From Chloromonas sp. AAM2 (Eukaryota > Chlorophyta > Chlorophyceae > Chlamydomonadales > Chlamydomonadaceae): a stretch of DNA of 64,000 bases. How positions within the stretch are numbered: the first letter of the stretch is position 1; each line of letters opens with the position of its first letter. Where the stretch lies: NCBI GenBank assembly GCA_004335635.1, contig QAXH01005712.1, positions 17,373 to 81,372 of the forward strand, written 5' to 3'. Under the pieces are notes generated by a model, which searched no databases, was not told where the DNA came from, and saw only the letters and a list, made by a program, of their open reading frames with translations. Below, in pieces: positions 1 to 13,383 of this stretch. Made by a program: the position numbers and the translations under genes.

Positions 1-1152
1 GGACTTGGTGACGGTTAGAAACAGCTTCGCTGTCATCAGCCGTATTTTTGCTCGTGCTGGGTCAGTGAGCGCGCTGATACCAATGCCGATACCCATCAAG
101 CCCCCAATGCCGTTCACATTGCGCATCCAGCTTAAGGTGGGAGGACAGTTCCAAGCCCATGCAAGGACAGGTGCGAGCCCATGAACTGCACAGGCCAAAC
201 GGAGTTATGAGCTGTTCTGGCCTCAGAGACGGTCCCAAGGGTGGGTTGCAGCCAAGCAATGGAAGTGTTGGTCAGCTCATTGCTCCTGGGCACGAACTCA
301 ACATGGGTGTGAGCGTTGCAGTGTGTCATCACGCACATGCACGCCCAAAGCTTCGTCGTTGTCTGCCATGCAGGAAAGCTGACATGCAGTAGTAAAGCAA
401 AACAGCCACGGCTAGCAGCACCGCGCTGAGGCCACAGGTACTTACCCACATGCCGTGTGCCATCTTGTATTACAGCACCTTTCACTGACAGTGCCAGGCT
501 CAGTGCTACGTAGGAGCTATACTAGTAGAATTGTGAGGCCAACCTGGCAGCATAGGCTGGCTGGTTGAGCCAGGCTTTCCCACGAGCTTGACCTGCAGTC
601 CCACGGCATCCTTTCTGCCCAATGCCATTTCCACCTGACGTTAAGAGACCAGTTGTGTGCTGGGGCCTGATACGTTTACGCGCCTCCTGGCATTTCAAAG
701 TCGTCCCAAACGCCACGTGTTGCATGCACACATGCAGAACATGAGGCTTCGCTAATGACATCACACCTGGTTTTTTGCTGCCAGTGGAGACAGCCGACAG
801 GATGGCAATGCTCTCAGCATCGCCAGACCCTTCAATCCCTTTAGGTGTCCCCGGCTTTGGAAAGCTGTCCCCACGGTGAGCCATGCCTTGCGCAATCTTG
901 AAGGTACACTAAAAAAAAGAAGTTTGCCAGTTCTGGGACAATTTTGGGACTGGCACTGGAACCAGTGTGTGTCAGCAAAAACTTTTTTTTTCTTTTTTTT
1001 GACGTGTGAGCTTTATGGGCGACACACTGGGCGAGCAAACCCAAACAGCAGGACGGCTGAAGAAGACTTGCCAGCCACATGGCCTACTTGCATGCCCTGC
1101 CCACACATGGACTGCTTGCAGGGAAGTCTTCCAGGAAGCCGTCACCGTGCAG
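1..1152. other. No secure gene; possible 5' part of the carboxypeptidase locus
   Basis: No reading frame in this stretch could be tied to a recognisable protein or to a splice-compatible exon. An ATG at 1015 is in frame, without a stop, with the first supported carboxypeptidase exon at 1153, so it could be a start codon. However, a good acceptor (GTGCAG, ending at 1152) suggests that 1153 is an exon boundary and that the true first exon lies upstream or outside the window. A short inverted-end repeat occupies 911-1000. Confidence 0.4.
911..1000. repeat. Short inverted-end element, copy A (about 90 bp)
   Basis: The left end is an A run followed by GAAG and the core TTTGCCAGTTCTGGGACA. The right end is a decayed inverse copy, CAGCAAAAACTT followed by a long T run. 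The first 32 or so bases after the A run match, base for base, the inverse of the right end of the copy at 51306-51541, which shows common origin rather than chance. No clear target-site duplication is visible. It lies just upstream of the first supported carboxypeptidase exon, probably in an intron or 5' flank. Confidence 0.7.
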
Positions 1153-4100
1153 CATGCCAGTGCCAGAGCACATGCATCGGCTGACTCGGGCTCTGGCTCT
1201 GATGAGGATGGCACGGAGCCATGGCAGGATGCGGAGACAGTGCGCAAAGGTGGGCGGTGCTCAAGGGTGCATGGTGCTCAGCAGCCATCAATGGGCAGCA
1301 CGGGCAAGTGGCCTGAGATTGGCTACGGTCTTGGCAGCATATGTTCGGCACCGTTACGGTGTGCATACATGAGCGTACGTGCGCATGTGCGCATGTTCTA
1401 CGTATTGAGACTGCTTTAGATTATGTGACTTAGCGAGCTGTCAAAGTGGAAAGACGTGCGCTTTGCGCTGCAGTAGCTGTGGCAGCAGTTTCCAGCAGCT
1501 ATGTCCATGATGTAACAAGAATCGGATGGTCTTACGGTCTTACGTGGTGAACAGCTCACAATTCCTTAGCTGGCATGTACTCAGGGGGCAGTAGACAAAA
1601 AATGACAAACACAGGAAGTCAGTTGAGGCTTGATGTGTCTGCCCTGCTTACAATCTCAGCTCAGCCCTTGGTGCTACTTCTGGCTTGCTGCCTCTAGTAA
1701 TTGCTTCTCGCCCTCATCTCCTTAACAGAGCTTTGGGTTATGTGATTTCCACATGATCCTCACACATGACGCGCGGCCTGCTGATGCTTGTTGCAGCTGT
1801 CAGTATGTACAAGAAGCGGGCAGGGCCGGCTGGGCCTGGCGTCTACGACTTTGGCCCAAACCATGTTCATGGCCAGCACCCAGTCCTGGATGCTGCCGTC
1901 GTTGTGCCCAACCTGCCAGCGAGAAGTGGCATGGGAGCCAGGCTACGGTGAGAAGTCCTTGTGCATTCTTCAAGGTGTCACTTGGGTCAGGTGGTACCAA
2001 AGCCTGCACAGCTTGACGTGTCAAAGTTGGCTTTCATCTGAACCTGCTCGCCTGCTTGAAATCTCAGGCCTCCCAAGCTGGATGCGTGCAGCTGCGTTCC
2101 TCCGTTGAAGGCCGAGCCATACCTGTCCCAGCCCAGCAATATCGTCAATGATATGGGCCAGCACGCCGCGATGCGCACCCAGCAACGCCATCTGCTCGTG
2201 AACCGTATCGTCTACGACTGTCTTCAGCCGCCCCGTCCTCCACAGCAGGATGATACAGCAGGTCCTGACGGGGCTGATCGGGACAGCACCGGCCGCAGCG
2301 GATCTGCCGACATGCAAGGTCGGCAGTACGCATCTCAAAGCTCCACAGATGATCGATCATCTTATGAGCGAGACTCACGGCGCCATGGGGCTGCGATTTC
2401 GCGTCCCACATCCGCAGTGTTGCTTCCAGCCCTGACGCCCAGCAACAGATCTTCTGCATCTGACATTGCTGCGCTCAATGGCAACGGCTGTAGACGGCAG
2501 TCCAGAGACGACAGTCTAAATGCTGGTCAAGCGCCGATGACCCCGTGCCAGGATCCCCAAGGGCACCTTTCATCGGAAGGTTCCATTGTGCAGGACAGAG
2601 CATCATCTGGCAGCGCATGCAGCACGAGCTATGCCCGGCAGTTTGATTACTTTCCCGACCTGCCAGCGTGGCAAGCGCCATCCGACCCAACAGACACGAC
2701 GCTGGTTTTTGAAAGCCGCTTTGAGAGCGGGAATCTCAGGCGTGCAATACAGGTAGGCATCAGCAGAACCGGTCGCACTGTGGTGGGCCAGCCTTCATGC
2801 TGCCTGCCGGCATAGCTGCTGCGCAATCAAACTGGGCAGTGCAGGGCCAGCCCCAAGTTTGGCAATGCGAGATGCTGCACATCAACCCAGTACAGGCCCA
2901 ATTCACTCACACCTTAGGACCAGTTGACTTCCATCCACAATTCCACAGAATTGTAGCTACAATGAAGACGACTCAGTCCAATAAGTCACTCCTGCCAGAC
3001 TGGGCTGCCAGGCCAGTGAGCTGACAAAAATAATGTTAACAGGTCTGGGTCCGTTATGGCTCGTGTTCAAAAGCTTGCAGGTCAGCAGTTGTGGACTGGT
3101 CAGATCTGCGACTGCTTTGAGTTGCCGTATACCTGCAGGTACATCAGTTTGAGTATGACCTAATCCTGAGACCAGACATCAATACCAACAGACACACACA
3201 GTGGTGAGCAGGGGCTGGAGCCAGGGCTCATAGCTGCTGACTGATGGCCATGTTGAGCAGTGAAAACCTGGCGTACTCGCCAGTGCAAACACTTTGTGCA
3301 CGTGCTTGCGTGTGTGTTCCAAGGGTGCTTGAACCACAGCCCAGGAAACGTAAAATGGCAACGCCACTACACGTCGAACATGCAGCCGTTCCCAACATGC
3401 TTTTTTGCTTGCAGGTTCTACTTCGCTGTGATGAACATGAAACAAGGACACAGGGTGAGGGATTTGTCGGACGAACAAACCAATTGTTTGCAGTTGCATG
3501 CCTGTCACATGGGTGCTGGTTGTAGTGCAAAGAGCACGATGGAGCTGGTAGTGCGAGTTGTGCAGAAATTAGAAACGGTTGAGTGTGCAACGACCTGAGC
3601 AAGACCTCATGCTTGTAATCAATGATGCAACCACTTGAGCACACTCAATGATTTCAATCATCAAATTGAGGGTAAATGCACTGCCCTGTGCCGCAACATG
3701 CTGCCTTTGCTGCCAACGTTGTCCTGCAGTACAAGTTCAACATCATCAACCTGACCAAGCCTGATTCACTTTACAACGAGGGCATGCAGCCGCTGCTTCA
3801 CTCGGCAGTGCTCATGGCATCGCAACAGATCGGGTGGCATCGCAGCGGGGAACAGATCGCGTACTACAAGAATAAATGGAGCAGGAAGTGAGCAAAGCAA
3901 TGCACAACCGCTGCCTTACACACATGAAATCGACACCTGCGTTGATCAGTGGACCATCCCCACAATCGCTGATACATTTCCAGCTAGATATGAGTATTGC
4001 CCTTTCCCAGTAAGGCTACAACCTACAGCGGGCAGTTTGCCAAGTGTATGGCTCCTTTCTGATGCAGGTATTTCTCCCTGACGTTCACCCTGCACTGTCA

Positions 4101-7100
4101 GCACGATCACGACCTGGTCCATCTGGCGCACTGCTACCCGTACACGTACACCGACATGCAGACATACATCAAGGTGCGGCAGGCAAGGCAATGGCAAGGC
4201 TGCCAAGGCTATGTTACAAATGCAGGCGTCAGGCACGACCACTTGCAAGACCTGTGATGTAGCATGTAAGACTGCCTCCTTTCCAACCGACCCAAGATCT
4301 GCAAACCTCGACCCCTGTGCTCCTGGCTGTTTATTATCTGTACGGTGATTTGGCGGTATGCATTGTTGTTTTTGACTGTTCTTGCCAACAGGCCTTGTGC
4401 ACTGACACAAGGAGGCTATGGTTTGGTGGATATTTTCCTGGTCTTAAAGTGATCACGCCTTATGAACGAGTCAGGCACTCCAAAGCAACATGCTGCCATT
4501 GCTCACCAAGCCACCCTGGCAGGGTGTGCTGACCCCGTTGCCACCCTTGCACCTGTGCTCTGCCCTTCAGGCCATTGAGTTGGACCCCGCCCGCCGGCCG
4601 CTGGTTGAGCGCTGCCTGCTGTGCAGCTCCCTGGCTGGAAACGCCGTGGACTGCCTCACCATCACAGCGCCGGACAAGCCCGACGTGGTCAAGAGGCGCA
4701 AGGGAGTGGTCATCTCAGGTGCGAGCCTCAAGGAAAGCATGCAACCAAGGATTGGCTCAAGTCCTCATGAAAGGTTACCAGGTGCAACCAAGGGCATACT
4801 CAAGTCGATGGGGGTCAGGAGCAAGACGTTGTTTCATCTGCTCTGTACACATTCATTTGCTGGGACTGATTTGGCGACTTGGGCAATGTGCAACCCATGT
4901 ACGGAAGATGTGCTTGCTGTCACTTGCGGCCTTGCTGACTTGCGGCGCTGTGGTGGCGCCCAAGCCTCAATGTTCACGTTTTGTTACTCCAGATAACAGT
5001 GACAGTGACGCGGTTCAATCGCAATCTAGTGCGCATGTGACTGCTATGCTTTGCATGCAATAATGTTTCTTAAGTAACTTTGCTGCCGAGGTCAATGCTG
5101 CTTTAGTCATGCAGAAGTTCATCAGTTATCCTACATGGAGGTTCAATGCTGGCACTGGCGTCACACCCAACGTGCTCCAGGCCAGATCCCTACCAGGTCA
5201 CTACAAGTGTGCCACGTGCTTTTAATGAGCCAGTCAGTGCCGCCAACTGTGCCCAGTGCCACTGTGTGTTTGCCTGCAGCGCGCGTGCATCCTGGTGAGA
5301 GCAACGCCAGCTGGATGATGAAGGGGGTGCTGGACCTGCTCACCGGCCACACGCCCGCAGCCAGGCGCCTCAGGTCCATGTTCGTGTTCAAGCTCGTGCC
5401 CATGGTCAACCCAGACGGTGAGGGAGGGCAAGATGACTCAAGCATGGGGTAGGCTGAATGAGCATGATGGAGGTGTGGCATACAGTCGACCACATCACAA
5501 CTCTGTGGCTGGCGCATGCTCTTGATTATGGCCTAAGACTCTTATTGATGCGATCACGGCAGGCTCTGGTGGCAGGCATGGATATTGACAGGCATGCTTT
5601 CCTAAGCATGCACGAGGGTTCTCCAGCATGACGTTTCTGACGCCTGTCCTTGTGTGGCAACCAGAGCGCAACATGTTGAGCTCCAGGCGTTTCTGGTTTG
5701 TCCACGGCATATCATGTGCCTTGGCCGCTGGTGCAGGTGTCATCGTAGGCAACTACCGGTGCAGTCTGGCAGGCCAGGTGAGGACAGGGAGCAAGGGAGT
5801 ATCCCTGTCACACTGTGTCTACTGCCATATTATATTTGTCGAGCATTGCTAATGGCTTGGGGTCGTGCCGCCACATCGCTGGCGTTGGCAATGTCACCCA
5901 CAGCAGATGCAGGGTAGCAGGTAATAACTTTGAGTTTTCAAGTGTTGGGTTGCTGACCGCTTGCTGTGCATCATCGCAGGACCTGAACCGAGTGTGGAAC
6001 GATCCCAGCAAGAAGCTCCATCCCACCATTCATGCGCTCAAAGGCATGCTCAAAACGTTCATGGACGAAAGGGAGGTAAGGAATGGGATCGCCAGCGGCC
6101 TGGCTGGCTGGCCAAGCATCGCAGTTGTTCACTACTTGTGCAAGCCAGTTTTACGACCAGCATGGGAGGAGAATCGCATGCTAGCCGATTTTGCAGCCCG
6201 TCGAGCCAGCATCAACAGTTGAGGTGGTTTTGCTTGAGCGGGCGGCTAGGCCACTGTTGCAGCTTGAAGAGGCAGAGCTGTGTGCAGCAGCTGAATTGAT
6301 GGACACACGTGCATGTGCGGGCGCATGGTCGTGCATGCGCAGGTAGTGCTCCTCTGCGACCTGCATGGGCACAGCCGCAAGCATGACATATTTGTCTACG
6401 GGTGCCAGAAGGTGAGCGGCAGGTGCACACACTCATTGCAGGCATGTCTCACACATCTGCCACTGCGGCCTTACAGCTATGAGGTTGCCTGCCGTTGTGT
6501 GTTAGATTCTCTCGTATGTTAGCCCATATTCAGCACCAGGGAACCCGCCACACCACTGCTTGACCAGCGTCACTGGGATAGCAATTATCACGTGACACTA
6601 GCAGATGCGGCGATCATTGGTCGGCTTGTGCCACGCAGCCTCCCATTCACTACGCGGCATGCATTTGATGTCTGTTGTGCTCGTGCTGCCACAGAAGGAC
6701 AAGGACAATGTGGCCATGTACCCTGGCTACCCTGTGCCAGGCTCCGTTGGGGCACATCCCCGCGTCCCTACAAGGTCAGCGCAAAACCAACAGCAACACC
6801 AAGTCACCTGAAGAAGTGACGAATCTATTTATGACAGTGTTCGAGCACGCACTGAGTGGCACCAGATAGTGGCACCCATCAGTGGCACCCAATGCCCCCT
6901 GACTGAGTGGCAGGCGTCAAGGTGGTGCAGCACTTGACGTACGGCGGTGTTTGGGCCGTGCACCTGGTCCTGTGCGCCACATCATGCAGGCTGCAGGACA
7001 AGCTGCTGCCGCTGCTGCTGTACCACTCAGCGCCTGACCTGTTCTCCTACCGGAGCTGTGCCTTTAAAGTCCAGGTGTGCACTTGCTTCAGGCGCCCTGT

Positions 7101-10100
7101 GCCAATGCGCCCTTCTCGCATCTCCTTGGACGACTCTAGCCTATCCTGCCTGCCAAGCCTCGCCTCTACTCACCTTGGAAGTCAGAACATGACAGCATCC
7201 CAACAGTCGAACACTACCTGGCCATAACTCTAGACGCTTAGGGAGGCGCACGGCAACCAATGATCAGCATGTCAACTGACCGGTCAAGATACCAAACGCT
7301 TCAAAAGCCACCCTGCAACCAATCATTCTACGATGGACACACAACCAAGTGCTCTGATCACCCGCTCCAGCATTCTGGTTGTCAGCCTGCAAAGATACAA
7401 ACGCTTCAACAGGGATCCTGCAATCAATGTTTTGGCATTGGTAACACAATCATGCGACCATGCGGCCTGTGCAGAAGTCCAAGGCCGGCACCGGGCGTGT
7501 GGTGGGCTTCCGGGAACTGGGGCTGGTGAACAGGTTGGTGAGCCTGATGGACAATCGACTTGGCATGTGTGCATTCCATGTATCTTTTCAGTGCCAGGAT
7601 ACGACCCACCGAGGGATTCTGGGCCCACCACCATTCTGGCACTGTCCACGACGGCAATCCCTGCTGTCTTCCCCAGCAGTTGACTGCATTGCACACACAT
7701 TTAACTCTCTTGCAGCATTTGACACCATGGCATATACTTGATGAAGCGAACCACAGAACGACTGCACCTCTCTTGTGGCCTGTCATGGCAACATGTCCCG
7801 CATTTTTCTTGCCGCTGCAGTTTCACCATGGAGGCTTCCTTTGCGGGTGCCAGCTCCGGCCGCTGGGCGGGAGAGCACTTCAGCGCCTTCCACCTGGAGA
7901 ACATGGGCGCAGCGCTGCTGTCAGCACTCATGGATGCATGGGACTCCCAGCAATACGGTGAGGGGGTATGGAACACACTGGGTGGAAGGGCAGGGCTGTG
8001 ATGTACAGGTTGTGATGGCGGTCGAGGCTTACAAAAACAAGCGGCTGGCTGCCCAGCCTTGAACGCATACCAGAACTTGGGCAAGTCTTGCGTCTGCTGT
8101 TGTTCAGGTCAAGTGTATATGTCGCCAGTGAGCATGACCTTGCAGGCATCCAGCTCTGCTCAGGCTTCAAACTATTGGTGGTATCATGTTTGTTTGTAGT
8201 TCATCAGCTCATCAGCCAGTGGGCCCTGCTCAGGTCAGTGTTGTTGCTGCTCAGTGTAAACAAGCCCACATCTGACCTGACTTTGCATGTGTGTTGGATT
8301 TGCAGGTTTTCCAGATCTTTTGGCTGAGCTTGAGTTCCTGCACCCGCCAGGCATGGACAAGGGGCGCCAGTGCATACGAGTGAGTGCGAGCATGAATGGG
8401 ATGAGCCAACAGTGTCTGCGTCGTTTCCCGCTTGCAAAAGTTATGCCAACATGACAGGAGTGCTCGTGCTGTGCGTTATGTCAAGGTCTTGACAGGCCAC
8501 CCATGGCTGGTCCAGTGGCCACATCACTGATTGTTGTCTGAGCACACCGTACGTTCACAATACTGCCAGGCTGATTACCTTTGCTTGGGCCTCGGACTTG
8601 CTAACTGCTGCTTGGCCCTCGGAACTGGAATAGGCCGTGTAAATGCTGCACCGCGTTTTGACAGCCATGTAGCCAATCCCAGGCAGCAGGACATGGTCTC
8701 ACGTTGTCCTGTGCACAGGGTGCTGACGGCCAGTGGATTGAGGTGGACGGGGACAGAGATGAGGACGGCCCAGCCACTGACTCTGACGATGAGAGCAGTG
8801 ACGAGGACCGCAGGCGCTCGGCTCGGGCAGCCAGAGCACAGCTGCGGGCACAGGGTAGGCGTGCACCAGTGCCACGTGCGCATGTCAACAGAACAGGTAG
8901 CAAATGTGAAGGCGTGCCAACGTGCTCGTGCAGGCATGCTCCTTCATCGTCACACATTGTGCCATGTCAGACTCATCATCCGCAAGTGATGGGCAGGATT
9001 TGGGTGCAAAGAGCACAGGAGCATGCAATGGCTCGTCACATATCCTGTAGTAAAGCAGCTGTCTTGGCTACATTTGATGTTCACTATGCATGCCACCTTG
9101 TCTTTTGCAGCTGCCGCTGCCGCTGCGGCGTCTCTGGGCACCCCTGGTGTGAGTGCGGCCTGGCGCTGGAGTAGATCACGGCCAGGCTAGGCCGCATGTG
9201 CCCAGTCACGCAGTTCACCCTCCAGATTGTCTTGCTCCCGTCATATGTTTGCGACCCTGGCATAACTGCGTCAGATACGGGCACCCCAGTGCTGATTGTA
9301 GCCTTCCTGCTTGCTCGCACTGGTGCCAGGCCGCCTTGTGCCAGGCCCTTCTGACGCACGATTGTGTCAGTTTTTGCAGACTGTGCCCATGTCCAACCGA
9401 GCACGCAAAGCCAAGCTAGCACGCGAACAGCTCCAGGAGCAGAGGCAGCGGGCGAACGAGGGCGTGATGGCCTGCCTCCCACTCATCAGTGAGTACAGCA
9501 CATTTAAAAGTCTTGCTGAAACATCGTACTGAAGCGCAGGACATGCACTGCCAGTGGCAGTATGCACACAGCGCTGCCCATCTGTGCCAGCCCTTGCCGC
9601 TCATAGCCAAGTGTGCAAACGCATCAGAGCCCCGTGGTTGACTAGGCCCTTGAACGATGGTATGCTGTGCACGCAGATGCCAACTGCAGTGAACGCAGTG
9701 AGTCGGTCGACGGTTCTGATGCGGGAGCACAGAGCCAGGACAGGCTGCATGCGCTCAAGCACAGCGGTTATTCCAAAGTTCCCACGGCTGCATCACTGGA
9801 GTATGCACGTGCACGAGGCATCTATAAGGGGGAGGCGATCTCATGGTAAGCAGTGGATACCAGAAGGATACAGGGGCCAGACTGCAGGCAGCCAAATCTT
9901 GATGGCTCTGACGTCCTTTGCCTTCTGATAGAATAGATCAAGTCACAGCTTGTAGAAATGACCATTTTGCACCTCGCTACAGCATCCAGACATGAGCCGA
10001 AGCATACAACGGCCAGCAACATCATAGTATGAATGATCAAGTAGCACCCTAGCACGCCAGCAAACAACCTGCATGTGATCCAACACATAGATTGAAAGCC

Positions 10101-11097
10101 TCTCTACCAAAGCACGACCTACAGCAACGCATCTACCCGCCACTGCAGGGCAAACGCTGGTGAACATCTGGCTAACGGGCCAGCGACGAAGGAAGAGTCA
10201 AGCCCTCGTACAGCAGATGAAGACGCGAGCGTTCTGCAGTATGGCATACCTTGCGATTCCACCACCACCAGGCCGGAAACTGTTCGTGTCCAGTTGCGCA
10301 GTCAACCAGACGCGAGTGCCCCGGGAACTTGCTTGTCTGAGCCCACCAGCCAGCCGGCAACCTATGGTGACATGACATTGCAAATTGCTACCCTTCATGG
10401 TGCTCTAGCGGCATCATCTGGCTATGCCGCAGTGGCACAGCTTTACGCAAACATGAAATCGTCCGCGCTGCCAGGCAAGCCGCCACTGGTCGGCAGTAAA
10501 CCGATGACAGTGGTGTTGGGCCCAGGCAATGCTTTGGCTGCTGGTGATGCCGTGGGCGATGTTGGCAAAAGCCACTTGGGCCGTCACGTGGAAGCACACG
10601 ATGGGCACAAAGAAAGGCCTAAGAGTGAGGCGAGCCCATGGCTCACCACACACACGCGTCAGCGCTTTCTGAGCAGCAATATTGCGGCAGGGGGCGTGTT
10701 GCCGGCACCACCAATGCCTGCGGGATTCAAGGCCCATGATACTGTCGGGCAGCAAGGCTCCGGTGAGGTGAAGGCTGACACGTACGTACGTGCTTTGGCG
10801 CACTCAAAATCCAGATCCGCACCTTGGACAGTGCCACTGGACTTGGGTGGCGAGGCCATTGATAGGCAAGTGACAGTCAATGGCATGCGAGCGCAATCTC
10901 GCAGCGGCACTCCTGTGACTGGTGAGCTGTTTGCGATTGCTGCTGATGGAAGCTGGACACGGCCAGCGAACAGCAGCGGGACAGGAGGCAACGGGCTAAC
11001 GCCACTGCCACCAACCGCTGCTGCGATGCACAAGCAGGACATGAGCCAGCAGATTGCGCAATTGCTTGCACAGGACCCGCTGCTGCGCAGGCTGTGA
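1153..11097 (+). CDS. Cytosolic carboxypeptidase (M14D, tubulin deglutamylase type)
   Basis: Zinc peptidase of the CCP/AGBL family, which removes glutamates from tubulin tails. Exons: 1153-1249, 1797-1947, 2092-2752, 3139-3203, 3415-3454, 3730-3887, 4068-4173, 4571-4718, 5280-5417, 5737-5777, 5980-6075, 6343-6411, 6695-6774, 6990-7074, 7475-7533, 7821-7957, 8306-8379, 8719-8854, 9111-9148, 9380-9488, 9677-9845, 10149-11097. Together they give 1202 in-frame codons. The CCP-specific N-domain starts near residue 290 ([15 protein letters not shown]) and includes [20 protein letters not shown] and YYKN. Zinc ligands are in HPGES (about residue 479) and DLHGHS (about 575). The catalytic Glu is in FTMEASFAG (about 668). 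[16 protein letters not shown] is the substrate-binding stretch. An acidic Asp/Glu/Ser exon and a disordered tail of about 316 codons follow the catalytic domain. The GWHR...YYKN wording resembles CCP2/3 more than CCP1, but this is from memory. The translation start is unresolved. Confidence 0.9.
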
Positions 11098-13383
11098 CAT
11101 CACTCCGTGTGGTCGTTGGACAGCTTGATTGACAGCAAGAGTGAGGCAAACATCTTTTTTGCAGCAGCAGTGTGCTCTGTTTGATGGCTTCAAGTGGTTG
11201 TCTGCTCACGTTTGCTCTACCCAAACCACCACTTGAAAAAAAGAAGTTTGCCAGTTCTGGGACAGTTTGCGCCGAATCAAACTCCCTCAACACTCCTATC
11301 ATTGGCTCAACCACAAAATAATTCAAACTTCGTCAGTATTTGGCGAGTCGACATGGCCAGTTACCAGCCAGGTACCCATGCAACAGCCAACAGTTGCCGG
11401 TCAGGAGACATGCTTGTGATTTGTAGGCATTCCTATTGCGCCTGTACACAAGTGATCAGCTGCTCCCTCCCTTTTCTTGCAGTCTTTCTGCTATGTGAAT
11501 TTAGATAGAACCCTTCTATGACCCGTGAAGGCTGATTGATCTTGAAGTTTACAATGGATTGCACAATGGTGGAAGACCAAGGGGTTCTGGAGGAACCCTC
11601 ACAAGCCAGCTGCTGCTGCTCATGGACGAAATGCATAAATGCATATCGCCGGCCACAAACATTGGACAAGGCAGCATATTCTAACTTTGCGATGCCCAAG
11701 TGCAGGAAAATTGGTTAGTTTCCAAGATCAAGTCAGCTTGCAATCAGCTTGCAAACACGAACTCAAACCTCCAGAACCGGACAGGATGACACCTTCCCCG
11801 TCCACCCCCACCTCGAGAAAGAAGCGGACCTCCGAGGATGCACCACTGGACAAGGGCCAGGCACTGCCTCCACTACTTCCTCCTCCGTCCTCGCCGGACA
11901 GCAACCAAGAAGAGAGAATTGGAAACAGGCTGTGGGACATCTCCGGGCACAGCACACGAGTTGTCCCAGAACTGGCAAACTTCTTTTTTCTGTTGGCTTT
12001 GTGCAGGCAGGCAGCTTGTTGTGACAGTCGGATTGTATCTGTGACGAAGAAAGCAAACCGTTGATTCTACCTCAGTTCAGTGCCCAATTTAAATTCTGAA
12101 AATGGTATTGTGACGGATTCGTCAAGGGTTAGATGTGCAAAATTCTGATGCCCAGTGGCACACTGGGATGGCCCAGAAAACAAAAATAATATAGAAATTG
12201 ATACGGCTACCAACCAGGCTTGGTACCTCCACAGGCGTTGGGTTGGTCCTGTGATACTATGCCAAGTCAGCAGCCACGGCACACTTCTGGAAAGTTTGAG
12301 CGACACCTTATGAGCAAAGTGGAGCAGAACTGTGCCCTCAGAACGCAAGTAACTGGGCTTCTCGCAGTGGGCTACATGTTAAGACCATGTGCACTAAGCA
12401 CCTGTGCCTGACCGGTCTAGGTTTGTTTTAGTCTGCCTTCTGACAAACACGTTGCCTTTTTGACTGACTTCACAGGTGATAGCCCCTCATAGGCGGAAGC
12501 CCTTTGCCTCCTCACGGATTTGACAATCCTTGGGTGCAGTTGCAACCCTGCGATTGTTCAATTGTAGCTCTATAACTCTGCAAGGTGGGGTTGCGTGTGA
12601 CCAAGGTTGTTCTGTGGCCGGCAGTGCCTTGCAGGCTCTTCACTTACCATGACGAGCGGTAGCCATGCACATGTGTCAGCCACATGTGGTGTTTTTGCCA
12701 TGGCCGCCCATGTGTATATGTTGGAAGCTACTTCAGGCTGATTGTAGCAATTGAATCCCCTCCCTCCTTGTAAATGCTAAGCTCCTACTTGTTGATGCTC
12801 CTGCCCTGGGGCTGCCCAGCAGGCTGAGTGTGGCTGAGGAAATGGTTGTCCAGCAGCACAAGCCAGTGCTGGGCGCACCTGCATGTAATCATGATTTGGG
12901 GCCATCTGACACCATGTGCTGCACCTAGCCCTGGAGCCTGGCATGTCAGAGCCAGAAAGGTGCACTGCTGTGGCAGGTAATGTACCGAGATTTAATGTCT
13001 GCACCCAATCTTTCAACCCAGGTTTGACTTCTGGTTGCCTTCAAACAGCTGAGCACTGACGAGTCGGGAGGTGCTGAACATTGATTTCCGAACCTTGCCA
13101 AAAACCGTCTGACCTTTTTGCGCTGATGTGTTGTGTGTGTGCGTCGCGCATTATTTCACGCTTCGGTCGCCTTTCATTTGCCTGAGTGCACGCAATGAAA
13201 CGCCGGTTGTCGGAATCTTGATTGAAGATGTCAAGAAGATGTCCTGGCACAGTCCCACTGGCTTCAGGCACAATGCAATTACAATGTCATCCTGAGCCTT
13301 TTGCTGCTGACCATTCCTCTCTGTGACAGTCAAAGGCGCTTACACGGAGCTGCAGTGGACAGCTAGAAACAAGGGCGTGAAAG
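11098..13383. other. Intergenic region between carboxypeptidase and IFT144
   Basis: About 2.3 kb without a supportable exon. The proximal third carries the paired repeat at 11236-11989. Frames inside that repeat interval encode Pro/Ser-rich peptides with no recognisable domain and no matching splice sites. The rest presumably holds the 3' UTR of the carboxypeptidase and the promoter of IFT144, but I could not identify either. Confidence 0.6.
11236..11989. repeat. Inverted-end element, copy B (about 754 bp between outer ends)
   Basis: The left end, an A run then GAAGTTTGCCAGTTCTGGGACA, starts at 11236. Its precise inverse, ending in CTTCTTTTTT, finishes at 11989. The two ends match over about 27 bp. 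The interval contains no recognisable gene. It could be one long element or two independent short ends in opposite orientation. Being the longest pair, it is the best place to look for an internal coding remnant. Confidence 0.65.

Noticed and set aside
1006..1419. Continuous frame read as a 137-residue protein
   Set aside because: It runs through a good acceptor (ending at 1152) and donor (GTGGGC at 1250) that fit the carboxypeptidase phase. Only 1153-1249 is kept as coding.
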